From: Holophagales bacterium UBA5704
GTDB taxonomy: Bacteria; Acidobacteriota; Thermoanaerobaculia; Multivoradales; UBA5704
Reading direction: 5' to 3'
NCBI GenBank assembly: GCA_002420005.1
Contig: DIHE01000089.1
Span: forward strand, 78,472-142,471
DNA: 64,000 bases
The position numbers and the translations under genes were made by a program. The notes below the pieces were generated by a model. The model ran no database searches. It saw nothing but the letters and a program-made list of their open reading frames with translations, and was not told where the DNA came from. Shown one piece after another: positions 26,606 to 35,839 of the stretch. How positions within the stretch are numbered: position 1 is the first letter of the stretch; each line of letters starts with the position of its first letter.

Positions 26606-28668
26606 CTCCCACCTCCCACCGCCTGCCCCTTTTCCTCGCGGTACAAGGCGCGCCAGAAGGTGTCGCCGTGGAGCTTCGCCTCGCAACGCTCGAAATCGAT
26701 CTCGAAGAAGATCCCCACCATGAAGTATTGGGTCTTCCCATCGACGACCCCTTTCCATTCGTGGGATGCCATGAACACGTTGTCGTCGATCGCCCGGCCG
26801 TCCTTCGAGACGTCCTTGACGAACCAGAGGATCTCGTGGGGATGCGGCAGCTTGTAGGCGAAAGAGGTGCGTTGCTGCCGCCAGTTCTGGTAGATCTCGA
26901 CCCAACTCGTGAGCCCGGTGTCGGCGCGGTAGGAGTTGAGGATGATGTCGACCTTGCGGTCCTCCAGGGGCGGCGAGGGATCCGGAAGGAAATAGCCGCG
27001 GTTCGAGCCGTTGATCTTCTTGCCGATCCTGCCGTCGGGAAAGTACAGGTTGTCTTCTTTCCAATAGCTGTAGAGGGTCGCGACTCCGACCTCCTTGCGG
27101 CTGGCGAGCTCGTAGGTGCGGAAGGTCCCCTTGGCCGATCCGCTGTAACGGTCGAAGGTCTCCAGGCTGAACGGCTGGATGCCGATGCCGAAAACCTCGC
27201 GCAGGCGCTCCGGATCGATGCGCAGGCCGGGAAACTCGCCCATGTCGAGCCGCGCATTGAATTCGCCGGAGAGAATCTCGGCGAAGCGCCCGGCGCACTT
27301 CTGGAAGCCGCGCCGCCAGCGGCGGTAGGTCTCGGCATAGCGCTCCTTGTTCTGGAGCAGCGGATGGTAGGGATCCGCCGGGTGGAGCACGTCGCGGCGG
27401 GCAGGCACCGCAGGCCGGCGGCCCGCCCGGTGGTGTCCTTCCGGATCGGCGAGCTGGAGCACGTGGAGCAGCGAAAGCGTGTGCGGAGCGATGCCGATCA
27501 GCGAGTTGACGGTCAGCATCCCCTGCGCCCCCGCGAACGCGCCGGTGCCGCCATGGATCGGCCCGAAGCCGGCGAAGCGCACTCCCGGTTGCCCCGGCGC
27601 AGCCGGGAACTTGAGGTCGAAGGAGATCCCGTCGACGACACCGGCGTGGATGGTGCCCGTCTCGCGCCCGTCAGAGTCGAGAAAGACGTACTTCTCGTCG
27701 GTGGTGAACGGCACCGGCGCCATCGCGGTGCCGGGGGGGGCGAGGAGGTCGAAGAAGACATTCGCATCCATGGTCCCGACCGCCTGCCCCACCCGCATCT
27801 CGGCGCGCATCCCCTCGTGAGAAACCTCGGCGAAGCGCAGGTCGACCGATCGCATCTGGGAGGGCGTGATGAGGCTCACCCGGCGGTCGTCCGGCGGAGG
27901 GCCATAGGTGGTCTTGACCGTGCGGTCTTTCTTGACTCCTCGCAGCACCACGTAGGTCGACGACGGATCGGGATCGCCCGCCACCCCGGCGGGAGGCAGC
28001 TCCCGGCCGGTTCGCAGGCGCCCCTCGGGGTCGACCAGCCGCAGGCTGAGATGGCCGAGAAAACCCAGGTTCTCCAGGCTGCCGGTCATCACCAGGGTGC
28101 CGGCGAGCCCGCGCAAGGCCCCGCGGCCTTCGATGACATTGGCGACCGCACCGGCGTAGAGGCTCGGCCGTCCGGCGACGACCGCGGGGAAGGTGCGGCC
28201 GATGCCGTAGATGCGCACCGCGTCGTCTCCCTGGAAGCGGATCTCGGCGTCGAGCAGGGAGAAGCGCTGCGACCGCCAGGGGTCCCACAGGGTCGCAGGG
28301 GGGTCTTGTCCCGGCGTCCAGGCCAGGTCCGCAGGTCCGAACATCAGGCGGGCACGCAGCGTGCCGCCGGCGGGTCCGACCGCCTGATGCACTCTCACAC
28401 CCTGCGGCGAAGCCGCCTCCACGCCGGAATCGAGCCGGTGGAGACGGCTCGCCAGGTCGATCCCGTAGCCGCCGTCGATCCCGAAATAGTCGTGCGGCGT
28501 GGCGGGTGTCAGTGTGGCACGGGCGGGATGGTCGGGATCGGGGACGGACAGCAAGCTGAAATTCGCCGCCTGGTCCAGCAGATACTGGACGACGTCATAG
28601 GGGTAGGTCTCGGCATTGACGTCCGGCAGGGCGCGCGGCGGAGTCGGCTGCGACAAGGTCTGGCTCAT
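26602..28668 (-). CDS. Y-U fusion protein
   Basis: This encodes 688 residues. AAAGGGG precedes the ATG at 28668. Residues of about 1-430 are a full family-Y unit (NAETYPYDVVQYLLDQAANF, RSQRFSLLDAEI, GIGRTFPAVVAGR, GGTGAFAGAQGML). Residues of about 455-688 are a U domain (YAETYRRWRRGFQKCAG, TFDRYSGSAKGTFRTY, KLPHPHEILWFVKD, FMASHEWKG, HGDTFWRALYREE). In other places of the operon Y and U are separate proteins, so the fusion is strong evidence that Y and U products interact. The C-terminus overlaps the stand-alone U gene by 4 nt, and the two U domains look like a tandem duplication. There is no signal peptide. Function is unknown. Confidence 0.78.
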   Translation of the reverse strand: MSQTLSQPTPPRALPDVNAETYPYDVVQYLLDQAANFSLLSVPDPDHPARATLTPATPHDYFGIDGGYGIDLASRLHRLDSGVEAASPQGVRVHQAVGPAGGTLRARLMFGPADLAWTPGQDPPATLWDPWRSQRFSLLDAEIRFQGDDAVRIYGIGRTFPAVVAGRPSLYAGAVANVIEGRGALRGLAGTLVMTGSLENLGFLGHLSLRLVDPEGRLRTGRELPPAGVAGDPDPSSTYVVLRGVKKDRTVKTTYGPPPDDRRVSLITPSQMRSVDLRFAEVSHEGMRAEMRVGQAVGTMDANVFFDLLAPPGTAMAPVPFTTDEKYVFLDSDGRETGTIHAGVVDGISFDLKFPAAPGQPGVRFAGFGPIHGGTGAFAGAQGMLTVNSLIGIAPHTLSLLHVLQLADPEGHHRAGRRPAVPARRDVLHPADPYHPLLQNKERYAETYRRWRRGFQKCAGRFAEILSGEFNARLDMGEFPGLRIDPERLREVFGIGIQPFSLETFDRYSGSAKGTFRTYELASRKEVGVATLYSYWKEDNLYFPDGRIGKKINGSNRGYFLPDPSPPLEDRKVDIILNSYRADTGLTSWVEIYQNWRQQRTSFAYKLPHPHEILWFVKDVSKDGRAIDDNVFMASHEWKGVVDGKTQYFMVGIFFEIDFERCEAKLHGDTFWRALYREEKGQAVGGGR

Positions 28669-28681
28669 CGTCGGGCCCCTT

Positions 28682-29905
28682 TCATCGGCCGCCGGTGGCG
28701 CGGAACCGGCCCTCCGGATCGTGCAGACGCGCCACGTACAGGTTCGAGATCACATGGTCCGAGGGCGGCGGGTTGAAGACCGATCCCGCAGTGCCGTAGA
28801 GCATCCCTTGGACGCCCTGGAAGCAACCGCTGCCACCGGTGATGGCTCCGTAGTAGCTGAAGCGCAGAGACGACTGCCCGGGCGCTCCCGGCAGGTCCAT
28901 CGCAAAGGAACGCCCTTCCAGAAAATTCGCCTTGAACGCTCCGACGGGCGTGCGGCCGTCGCGGTCGAAGAAGGTGTACTCACTGACGCCTTCGAACTGG
29001 AACGGATTGAGACCGCTGCCGCTCGCGGGGGTCCGCGGCTTGGTCTCGCGGCCGAAACCGACCTCGCGGCCGATGACCTCGCTCCCGACGTTCAGGGAAC
29101 GCACCCGCAAGCCGGCCCCGGAATCCGCAAGACCGGTTCGGACGGGGTGGAGGGCCACCGGGATGTTGACCCCGCGCACCTGGCCGTCCGGAGAGAAGCT
29201 GAAGTAGTTCTCTTGATCCGGAGTTTCCCCCTTCTGGGCGATCCAGGTGAGATAGGTGACGTCCGAGGTGAAAGCGGGCGGCCGGGCCGGCGCCGGCGCC
29301 GCGCCGGTGCGCAGACTGCCGTCCGGGTCGACGAGGCGGACCATGACGTGGCCGGCCGCGATCTGCCCGTCCTCCGTGAGCTCGCCGCACAACGTGTAGT
29401 TGCCCTGCCTCCCCTGCAACCGGCCGAGCCCCTCGGTGAGATTGCCGACCGCGGCCACAGTGAGACAGGTCCGGTCTCCGACCTTCACCGGGAAGGTGCG
29501 GCCGGTGCCGAAGCTGCGGAAGCCGCCGCCATCGGCGAAGGTGAAGGTCGCCTCCTGGAAGGCGAAACGCTGGGACTGCGTTCGATCGAGCTGCCCGGCC
29601 GGCGGCTCGCGGTCGGGGCGCGCCGCCCAGCTCCAGGGGATCACCGACCAGCGCAGGTCGAGCCGGCCGACGCGCTCTCCGATGGTGTTGACCCCACGGA
29701 CGCCACGCGCCACCGAGGGAAGCTCGAGCTCCAGGTCGAGGCGATGCAGGCTCAGGGCGCGATCAGGACCGGGAGGCCCCACGGAAAGATGGAAGCTCGC
29801 GGCCTGGTCGACGAGGCGCGCGAGCTCCGCGTGGGTGTACCTCCCGGTGCCCATGGCGTCCGGGATCAGCGCACCGCCGGAGCGGACAACGGCTGGCTCG
29901 CTCAT
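28682..29905 (-). CDS. Family-Y protein, copy 4
   Basis: This encodes 407 residues. AAGGAG lies 8 nt before the ATG at 29905; an upstream in-frame start lacks a binding site. Family-Y marks are LARLVDQAASFHLSV, SQRFAFQEATF, GTGRTFPVKVG, VGNLTEGLGRLQGRQGNY, VMVRLVDPDG, FEGVSEYTFFDRDG, GRSFAMDLPGAPGQSS, GGSGCFQGVQGML and YVARLHDPEGRF. It is slightly shorter than the others at the N-terminus. It follows the longer V protein by 36 nt and precedes the Y-U fusion by 13 nt, giving a V-Y order as at 22311-24040. No catalytic motif is seen. Confidence 0.74.
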   Translation of the reverse strand: MSEPAVVRSGGALIPDAMGTGRYTHAELARLVDQAASFHLSVGPPGPDRALSLHRLDLELELPSVARGVRGVNTIGERVGRLDLRWSVIPWSWAARPDREPPAGQLDRTQSQRFAFQEATFTFADGGGFRSFGTGRTFPVKVGDRTCLTVAAVGNLTEGLGRLQGRQGNYTLCGELTEDGQIAAGHVMVRLVDPDGSLRTGAAPAPARPPAFTSDVTYLTWIAQKGETPDQENYFSFSPDGQVRGVNIPVALHPVRTGLADSGAGLRVRSLNVGSEVIGREVGFGRETKPRTPASGSGLNPFQFEGVSEYTFFDRDGRTPVGAFKANFLEGRSFAMDLPGAPGQSSLRFSYYGAITGGSGCFQGVQGMLYGTAGSVFNPPPSDHVISNLYVARLHDPEGRFRATGGR

Positions 29906-29941
29906 GCGAAGATCTCCTTGCGACAAATGAAGCGCCCAGGG

Positions 29942-30688
29942 TCACTTTCCGACCGTCTTGTCCTTTACGAGCTCTCCCAGCACGTTCTGGATTCCCTGCA
30001 GCGTTTCGAGCTGACGCTTCTCGTACTTGCGGTCCTGCTTCGCCCAACGGCCGAGCACCTCGTAACAAACCCGCAGGTATTTGCGCTCCTCGTCGTCCTT
30101 GATGTCCTCACGCCCCGGCTGGCGCAGATAGTCGGTGATCACCCAGTTGCTGAAGGCTTCTTCGCTCATGCTGTCGGTCACCACCTTTTCCCCGCGCGCC
30201 ATGGTCAGATTTTTCTGGCCGTTCCGCGGGTCGCCCAGGACGTGCTCATCGTCGCGCTGGATGGTCAGGATGGTGTAGCGGACCAACTTCACCATGTCGT
30301 CGTTCAGGTTCGTATCACTCATGATTGCCTCCCTCGGCAGATTGACGGCGGCCGCGGTGTGCTGCGCGCCCGGGTTTTCTGACATCGTGACGGGTTGCGA
30401 CGCGGTTCCGGTGGATCCCGCCGGCACGGTCCCGGCGGCGGCTCCGGGCTCCGGAACCGGCGGAACCGGCGCCGACGCCGGCTCCACCGAAGCGAGAGCG
30501 ACTCCCTTCGTCACCACGTCCACGCTCTGGTCGAAGATCGCCTGGAGCCGGAGCGCCGCCTGCAACATCACCTGCGCGGAGCTCACAAACAGAGTCACCG
30601 GCAGCTTGGCCGCCTCGCCCATGAGACCGAACAGCCGGAGATCCGGCAGCGGGCGCCGGTGGGCGTCGTCGTGGCTCAGGTCCTCCAT
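29942..30688 (-). CDS. Family-V protein, copy 2, with an N-terminal extension
   Basis: This encodes 248 residues from an ATG at 30688 preceded by GAGGAGG. The first about 120 residues hold one helical stretch (AAKLPVTLFVSSAQVMLQAA, then DQSVDVVTKGVAL) and a Pro/Ala-rich linker. The V core starts near residue 122 (MSDTNLNDDMVKLVRYTILT) and ends GIQNVLGELVKDK. An internal ATG at 30322 has a textbook GGGAGG 6 nt upstream and exactly marks the start of the V core. Two products from one gene, or two originally separate genes now in one frame, are therefore possible. The extension could be an amphipathic membrane- or lipid-binding helix. It lies 12 nt after the degenerate UbiB gene. Confidence 0.7.
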   Translation of the reverse strand: MEDLSHDDAHRRPLPDLRLFGLMGEAAKLPVTLFVSSAQVMLQAALRLQAIFDQSVDVVTKGVALASVEPASAPVPPVPEPGAAAGTVPAGSTGTASQPVTMSENPGAQHTAAAVNLPREAIMSDTNLNDDMVKLVRYTILTIQRDDEHVLGDPRNGQKNLTMARGEKVVTDSMSEEAFSNWVITDYLRQPGREDIKDDEERKYLRVCYEVLGRWAKQDRKYEKRQLETLQGIQNVLGELVKDKTVGK

Positions 30689-30700
30689 TCCTCATCCTCC

Positions 30701-32317
30701 TCACTGCATCCGTCCCAGGGCGCGCAGCAACAGCGCGCCGAACACCAGCAGAACCACCGCCCCGATCCGCTCTCCCCAGATCCCGAAGAGCGCCGGGCTC
30801 GCCAGTTGTCGGGTCAGAAGAACGATCGCGCCGAAGGCCGCCGCGAGGATGACCGCCAGGGTCCACGGGCTCTGCCGGGACCGGGGGTCTTTTCCTTCGT
30901 CGATCTGCAGCTTCAGCCGCGTTTCGCCGGACGCGAGCAGGGTCAACATCGCATCGAGCTTCTGCGGCATCTGCACGAGGAGGGCCGCATAGGGCCCGAT
31001 CCCCTCGGCGAGACCCGCCGGGCTGAGCAGCGAGCTCAGCCGCCCCACGTCGACGGTCAGCCGCAGCTCCTCCAGCCCGTCGCGCAGAGCATCGCTCCCC
31101 GGCTCCAGGGCCTGCATCTCGGCGGCGACAGCCGTGAACCCCCGCCAGAAGGCGAGCAGGTGAGGCCGCGGTCGCCAACCGCCGGAGCGGGCCACCCGCC
31201 ACTGGAGGAACAGATGCTCCGCCAGGGTGTCTCCGGAGGAGCTCCACGAACCGTCGCGAAACGGAACGATCTGGCGCAAGCGCAGCAGGATCTGGTCTGC
31301 GTCCACCGCCCGCGGCCCTGGGGTCATCTCGGAAAGCAGGGTGGCTGCTGCCTCGGCCGGATCGCCGGTGACTGCGGTGCCCAGGTATTCCCAGAGGCGC
31401 GTCTGGGTCGCGGCCGGCAGGCCCGAGAACGAGCCGGTGCCCAGGACGAGGCGGCCTTCCTTGGTGATTCGCAGGTCGGCACTGCGCAGCGCCACCGGGA
31501 AGGTCCGGCCGAGCAAGGCCTGCCGCAGCCAGACCAGGGCCAGCCGGCGCGCCAGGTCGCGGGGCACCAGGCCGTGGCGGATCGCGTCGGCCGGCGCCAG
31601 GCCGGGGATCGCCTCGCAGACCAGAGCGCCGGGGCTCGTCAGGTCACGCACCACCTTGGGGGCCGCCACATAGGGCGACTCGGCGGCATCGGTGCCGAGC
31701 AGGTCGAGAGCGTCCGCGGCCCGGGTCAGATCGAGACGCCCCGGCAGATCGCGCCGGAAGTCGGACAGGACGTCGGCCAGCTCCCAGCCCTCTCCCGCCA
31801 AGGCGTCGTTCACCAGGCCGAGCAGCTCGAGATCGGACGCCAGCCAGCGCTCGATGCCCGGGCGCTTCACCTGGACCGTGACCGCCTCGCCGGTGACCAG
31901 ACGCGCTTCGTGGATCTGCCAGAGGGCCCGGGCCTCACAAGGGTTCTCGGAGAACTCGGAGAACAGCTTCGCCGGATCGCGTCCGGTGGCCTGTGCGATG
32001 TCCGCCAGCACCACCGCCGCCGGTTGTGCGGCATCGCGGTCGACGAGCTCGGCGAGGGCCAGACAGTCCGCCGCCGGCACGGCGTCCGCCCGCGTCGCGA
32101 GATAGAGGCCGAAGGAGACGAAGACCGGCCCCAGGGGCTGGAGGGCGCCGCGCAGTCGCTCACCGACCGGATCTTCGCCTTCCGGGTCGCGGCGGGCGGA
32201 AGGCCGCCCGCCCACCGGAAGGCCCCAGACGGCGAGTTGGTCCTCCACCTCGCGCCGGCGGTCGGCCACAGAGACGTCCCGGACGCTCCTGCGGCCCCAG
32301 GGCCTCGGGCCTGTCAT
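30701..32317 (-). CDS. UbiB/ABC1-type kinase fold without catalytic residues (pseudokinase)
   Basis: This encodes 538 residues from the ATG at 32317 in a 4-nt overlap with the Z-W stop. The UbiB signature regions can be aligned: LGPVFVSFGLYLATRAD (family LGxxFxKxGQxLxxRxD), IHEARLVTGEAVTVQVKRPG (family QVxxAxLxxGxxVAVKVQRPG). The KxGQ Lys is Ser (about 68) and Gln is Leu; the ATP-binding VAVK Lys is Gln (about 149). The HxDxHPxN loop is replaced by a VALRSADLR segment, and DFG reads GTG (about 293-295). The C-terminus keeps two membrane helices like the intact kinase (LAVILAAAFGAIVLL and a final IGAVVLLVFGALLL). A regulatory or membrane-anchored scaffold role beside the intact kinase is the simplest reading. 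Confidence 0.8.
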   Translation of the reverse strand: MTGPRPWGRRSVRDVSVADRRREVEDQLAVWGLPVGGRPSARRDPEGEDPVGERLRGALQPLGPVFVSFGLYLATRADAVPAADCLALAELVDRDAAQPAAVVLADIAQATGRDPAKLFSEFSENPCEARALWQIHEARLVTGEAVTVQVKRPGIERWLASDLELLGLVNDALAGEGWELADVLSDFRRDLPGRLDLTRAADALDLLGTDAAESPYVAAPKVVRDLTSPGALVCEAIPGLAPADAIRHGLVPRDLARRLALVWLRQALLGRTFPVALRSADLRITKEGRLVLGTGSFSGLPAATQTRLWEYLGTAVTGDPAEAAATLLSEMTPGPRAVDADQILLRLRQIVPFRDGSWSSSGDTLAEHLFLQWRVARSGGWRPRPHLLAFWRGFTAVAAEMQALEPGSDALRDGLEELRLTVDVGRLSSLLSPAGLAEGIGPYAALLVQMPQKLDAMLTLLASGETRLKLQIDEGKDPRSRQSPWTLAVILAAAFGAIVLLTRQLASPALFGIWGERIGAVVLLVFGALLLRALGRMQ

Positions 32318-33663
32318 CCTGCAGCCTCCAGCCGTCCCGCGGCCAACCGGTCCATCGGCTGATAACGAAAGATCTCACCCAGCCGGTCCAGGTCCCGGAT
32401 CACCGGATAGCCTTGCTCCAGGACCTCCCGGGCCGGATTCTGCACCAGGCGCTCCCAGCGTCCGGCGAGCGCCGGATCGGCGGGCCGGTGGGCCAGGAAC
32501 CGATCGAGTAATGCGGCGCCCGGAGTGGTGTCCCGGCGCATGGTCACCGCCGCGGCGACACCGCTGGCAAAGGCGTCATCCGCCTCCAGCTCGCAGCCGT
32601 GGCGTCCGAGAATGAGCCGCGCCAGGATCTCCGGGTCCTGCATGCCCACCAGAGTCGCCGCCCAGGCAAGACCGGACACCGCATCCCGGCGGGCCGCCGC
32701 GTCGCAGGCCTCCCGCCACGCCATTTCGAACGGCCGCCAGGAGGTGTCTCCCCAAGGAAGAAAATTGATCGGCAGAAAGTAGAGGGCGCGCCCGACTCCA
32801 TGCCAGAAGAAGGGCTCCACCTGCGGAGCCTCTTCACGCAAGACGCGCTGGACGGCGGTCATCTGACCGGGGAAGAACGTGCGTGTCACCAGGCCCAGAG
32901 ACTCGTAGGAGGCCCCGACGCTCCCGGGTCTCGCGTTGTCACGGCAGAGGGCGACAAACCGCTGCACGGTGGCCCGCGCCCGCGCCGGCGGCGCGTCGGG
33001 AGGGAGCTCTTCCAGAAGTGGCTGGGCGAGGCCGAGACCCAGACCGGCATGGAGCATCAGCCGGCTCTCGGGGGGGAGGGACCGGCCCCGGTCGCCGGAG
33101 AGCAACCCGTGGGGCGGCCGGCTCTCCCGCCTCCAGACGCTCTGCGTCCAGTCGTGTCCGAGTCCTTCCACCGCCCAGAGGGCCGCATATTCTTCGAGCC
33201 GGTAGGCTCGCCGAACCAGCTCCTCCACCGGGAAGGGCTCGCCCGGTGGAGGGGTGCCGATCCGCCGCCCGACTCCCCGCACCAGGCTGTAGACCATGAG
33301 CTTGTTGGCGATCTCCCGCCACGCCAGCGCCGCATCCTCCGGCGGCAGGGTGAACCGCAGCGTTCGGGCCGCCGCCGTCCACGCGCCAAGCCCGGCCGCA
33401 AGCCAGTCCCCCGGCCAGAGCGGATTCTTCGGCAGGGACAGGTCCACCACATCGCGCTGCAAGGCGTCACCGACCTGAAAGGCCTGGCGAAGCGTCTCTC
33501 CGAGGGCGTTCTGCGCCTCCCAGGCCACGGCGTCGAAACCTTGCCCGAGCCGTTCCCGGCAACGCGGTGCGAACGCCGCCGGCGCAAGGAGGGTCGCCTG
33601 CCGGGCCGCGAATGCAGACAGGGCCAAGGAGAAGCTGGCGACAGATTCGGTGAGACGCCGCAT
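32314..33663 (-). CDS. Z-W fusion protein
   Basis: This encodes 449 residues from the ATG at 33663 (GAGGAAG upstream). Residues of about 1-80 are a Z module (ESVASFSLALSAFAARQ, then ETLRQAFQVGDALQRDVVDL). Residues of about 95-449 are a W domain (LAWREIANKLMVYSLV, ALWAVEGLGHDWTQ, HAGLGLGLAQ, FFWHGVGRALYFLPINFLPWG, VSGLAWAATLVG). The W part resembles the DUF1702 layout. The Z and W parts occur as separate proteins elsewhere in the operon, so this fusion links the two families physically. There is no signal peptide. It lies 15 nt after the stand-alone Z gene and overlaps the pseudokinase by 4 nt. Confidence 0.74.
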   Translation of the reverse strand: MRRLTESVASFSLALSAFAARQATLLAPAAFAPRCRERLGQGFDAVAWEAQNALGETLRQAFQVGDALQRDVVDLSLPKNPLWPGDWLAAGLGAWTAAARTLRFTLPPEDAALAWREIANKLMVYSLVRGVGRRIGTPPPGEPFPVEELVRRAYRLEEYAALWAVEGLGHDWTQSVWRRESRPPHGLLSGDRGRSLPPESRLMLHAGLGLGLAQPLLEELPPDAPPARARATVQRFVALCRDNARPGSVGASYESLGLVTRTFFPGQMTAVQRVLREEAPQVEPFFWHGVGRALYFLPINFLPWGDTSWRPFEMAWREACDAAARRDAVSGLAWAATLVGMQDPEILARLILGRHGCELEADDAFASGVAAAVTMRRDTTPGAALLDRFLAHRPADPALAGRWERLVQNPAREVLEQGYPVIRDLDRLGEIFRYQPMDRLAAGRLEAAG

Positions 33664-33678
33664 GGTGGATTTCTTCCT

Positions 33679-34146
33679 CTAGGCGCGCTCGGCAGGCACC
33701 GGTCCCCAGCCCTCGTCCGAGGTGGCCTTCGTCTGCCCCACGGCAGGCCCCGGAGCCACCGGGCTCGCCGGATTCCCGGCTCCGCGCTGCGGCATCGGCC
33801 CCCAGCCGGTCTCCGGCTCCGCAGACCAGGCCGCCCCGCGCAATCCCGTCGCCGTCGCAGCGGCCGCCTTCCCCGCGGCATCCGCCGCGGCCCCCGCCCA
33901 CCGATCCGCCTGCAAGCCTGTCGTTCCCATCATGCTGAAGGCGATGTCGACCATCCCGCGCTGGAGCCGGTCCCCCATCTGAAACGCCGAACGCAAGGTC
34001 TCTCCGAGGTGATGCTCGGTCGCCCGGGTCACGGCATCGAACGATTCGGCCGCCTCGGAGGGGCGCATCAAGTTGGCGAGCTGCCGGGCACCGAAGAGGG
34101 ACATGGCCCAGGAGAAGCTGGCGATGGACTTGGTGATTTCACGCAT
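33679..34146 (-). CDS. Small family-Z protein, copy 2
   Basis: This encodes 155 residues. AAAGGA lies 6 nt before the ATG at 34146. The Z module occupies residues 1-75: MREITKSIASFSWAMSLFGA, a helix LMRPSEAAESFDAVTRATE, and LRSAFQMGDRLQRGMVDIAF. An Ala-rich middle and two WGPxP motifs (GWGPMPQ, GWGPVPAE) follow; the same type of motif ends copy 1 at 12043-12423. It is probably a helical peripheral membrane or lipid-surface protein, inferred only from composition. It sits between the intact UbiB kinase (gap 37 nt) and the Z-W fusion. Confidence 0.74.
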   Translation of the reverse strand: MREITKSIASFSWAMSLFGARQLANLMRPSEAAESFDAVTRATEHHLGETLRSAFQMGDRLQRGMVDIAFSMMGTTGLQADRWAGAAADAAGKAAAATATGLRGAAWSAEPETGWGPMPQRGAGNPASPVAPGPAVGQTKATSDEGWGPVPAERA

Positions 34147-34183
34147 GACACGTCCTTTCTCGTACGTTCTCTTGCATCTCGCC

Positions 34184-35839
34184 TCAGATCAGCCGCCGCA
34201 GGGTTCCGAAAAGCGTCGTGAGGCCGGCGACCGACAGCAACATCGCCGCGGAAAAAAGATTCAGACCCAGCTCGGGACGCGGGCCGGCCCAGCTCGCCAT
34301 CACCGCCAACCCGAGGACCACCGCCGCCTGTTGCAGCGCCCGGGTGCGCAGGTGCAGCCCGCCTCCCGGGCCACCCCCCGTCACCTCGGCCCTCACCGGC
34401 AGGTCTCCCCCGAGCACGCGCTCCACCATGCGACCGCTCCGCAGCACACCGTCGCGCGCCAGGCTCGCTCCCGAGACCGTCCAGGCGAGAATCTGATCGC
34501 GCGAGATCACCTCTTGCAGGCCTTGCAGGCGCAGAAAACGGTCGCACACCGTCTCCAGATACCGGCCGACGTTGAAGTCGGGAGCAAAGCGGGTGATCAG
34601 GCCATCGATGGCGATCGCAGAACGGATGTACTTGACGACGTCCCGCTCGGGAAGCACCCCGGTCACCCGCGAGAGATTCAGCATGTCGAGCATGACCAAT
34701 GTGAAGTTCTTACGCAGCCGCCGCTTGCCACCGACGATCTGGTACCAGTCTTCGGACTGGCGATGCAGCCCGGCGGCAAACGCCTCGGGCCGGGAACCCG
34801 GCCCGAGCGAGGAGACCTTCAAGAAGGCCGCACACATGCCCTCCATGTCCCCCCGCGTGTAGGCGAGCGTCAGCTCGACCAGGTGGCGGCGGGAATAGCC
34901 GCTCAGCACCGCGGTGATCCCGAAGTCGATATAGCCGACCACGTTGTCCGGCAAGATCATCAGATTGGCCGGATGCAGGTCGGCGTGGAACATTCCGAAA
35001 CGGAATGCATCCCCCAGGAAGTTCTCTACGATGTGGCGCGCGAAACGATCCGGCTCGAAGCCGCCGGAGCGGACCCGGTGCAAGGTCACACGGTCTCCCG
35101 CAGCCACGGCGCGAAGGTAGTCGAGGACGGTGACACCCTCCAGAAACTCCGCCGTGAGGACCCTGCGGGAGGAACGACCGAGCACCACCTGCGGCACCCG
35201 CTCGTGAACGTTGCCGGACGCATTGGAACCCAGGCGTGTCGTGTAGCGCGTCTCGTGGCGGTAGTCGAGCTCCTCCCTGGTCCACCCGACAAACTCGGAC
35301 ATCGGGTCCACCATCCACTCGAGGGGCTTGATCCGCAGCCGCTGGATCCACTGGATTCCCGACTGCAAGAGACGGATGTCGCCGCGAAACTCTTCCTCGA
35401 CGCTCGGCCTCTGGATCTTGACCGCGACGCGCCGTCCGCCCAACGTCGCGCGGTAGACCTGCCCGACCGATGCGGTGGCGATCGGCAGACGCTCGAAGCT
35501 GTCGAACAGCTCATCGGCCCCGCCCCCGAGGTCCTCGCGCAGGATGCGTTCCACGTCCTCAAAACCGAAGGCCGGTACCCGATCCATCAGATCGAACAGG
35601 GCGTTGCAGTATTCGAGCGAGAGGATATCGGGCTGCAGGGCCAGCATCTGGCCGAACTTGAGGAACGTGCCGCCCAGCTCCTCGAACGCGGAGCGCAGCC
35701 GCTCCGGCCCCTCGATCCGGGCGATCCCGAGCCATCGCGCCAGGCGCGGGGCACGGTGGGTCAGCGCATGGGCGGTGCTGTGGCGGGCCACCACTGCGGC
35801 GATGTGCACCAGGCGCCGGGTGTCGCCCCAGAGTGCCAT
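34184..35839 (-). CDS. UbiB/ABC1 (ADCK) family kinase, intact
   Basis: This encodes 551 residues from the ATG at 35839, which shares one base with the stop of the acyltransferase gene. The hallmark residues are present: KFGQ at 61-64, the Ala-rich ATAS loop at 121-124, VAVKIQRP with Lys at 141, HADLHPAN at about 285-292 and DFG at 305-307. Two C-terminal membrane helices end the protein. Family members are ATPases or lipid-associated kinases; UbiB and the mitochondrial ADCK proteins act in ubiquinone synthesis and lipid transport. No quinone-pathway gene is nearby, so a role with the lipid enzymes of this operon is more likely than ubiquinone synthesis. Confidence 0.88.
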   Translation of the reverse strand: MALWGDTRRLVHIAAVVARHSTAHALTHRAPRLARWLGIARIEGPERLRSAFEELGGTFLKFGQMLALQPDILSLEYCNALFDLMDRVPAFGFEDVERILREDLGGGADELFDSFERLPIATASVGQVYRATLGGRRVAVKIQRPSVEEEFRGDIRLLQSGIQWIQRLRIKPLEWMVDPMSEFVGWTREELDYRHETRYTTRLGSNASGNVHERVPQVVLGRSSRRVLTAEFLEGVTVLDYLRAVAAGDRVTLHRVRSGGFEPDRFARHIVENFLGDAFRFGMFHADLHPANLMILPDNVVGYIDFGITAVLSGYSRRHLVELTLAYTRGDMEGMCAAFLKVSSLGPGSRPEAFAAGLHRQSEDWYQIVGGKRRLRKNFTLVMLDMLNLSRVTGVLPERDVVKYIRSAIAIDGLITRFAPDFNVGRYLETVCDRFLRLQGLQEVISRDQILAWTVSGASLARDGVLRSGRMVERVLGGDLPVRAEVTGGGPGGGLHLRTRALQQAAVVLGLAVMASWAGPRPELGLNLFSAAMLLSVAGLTTLFGTLRRLI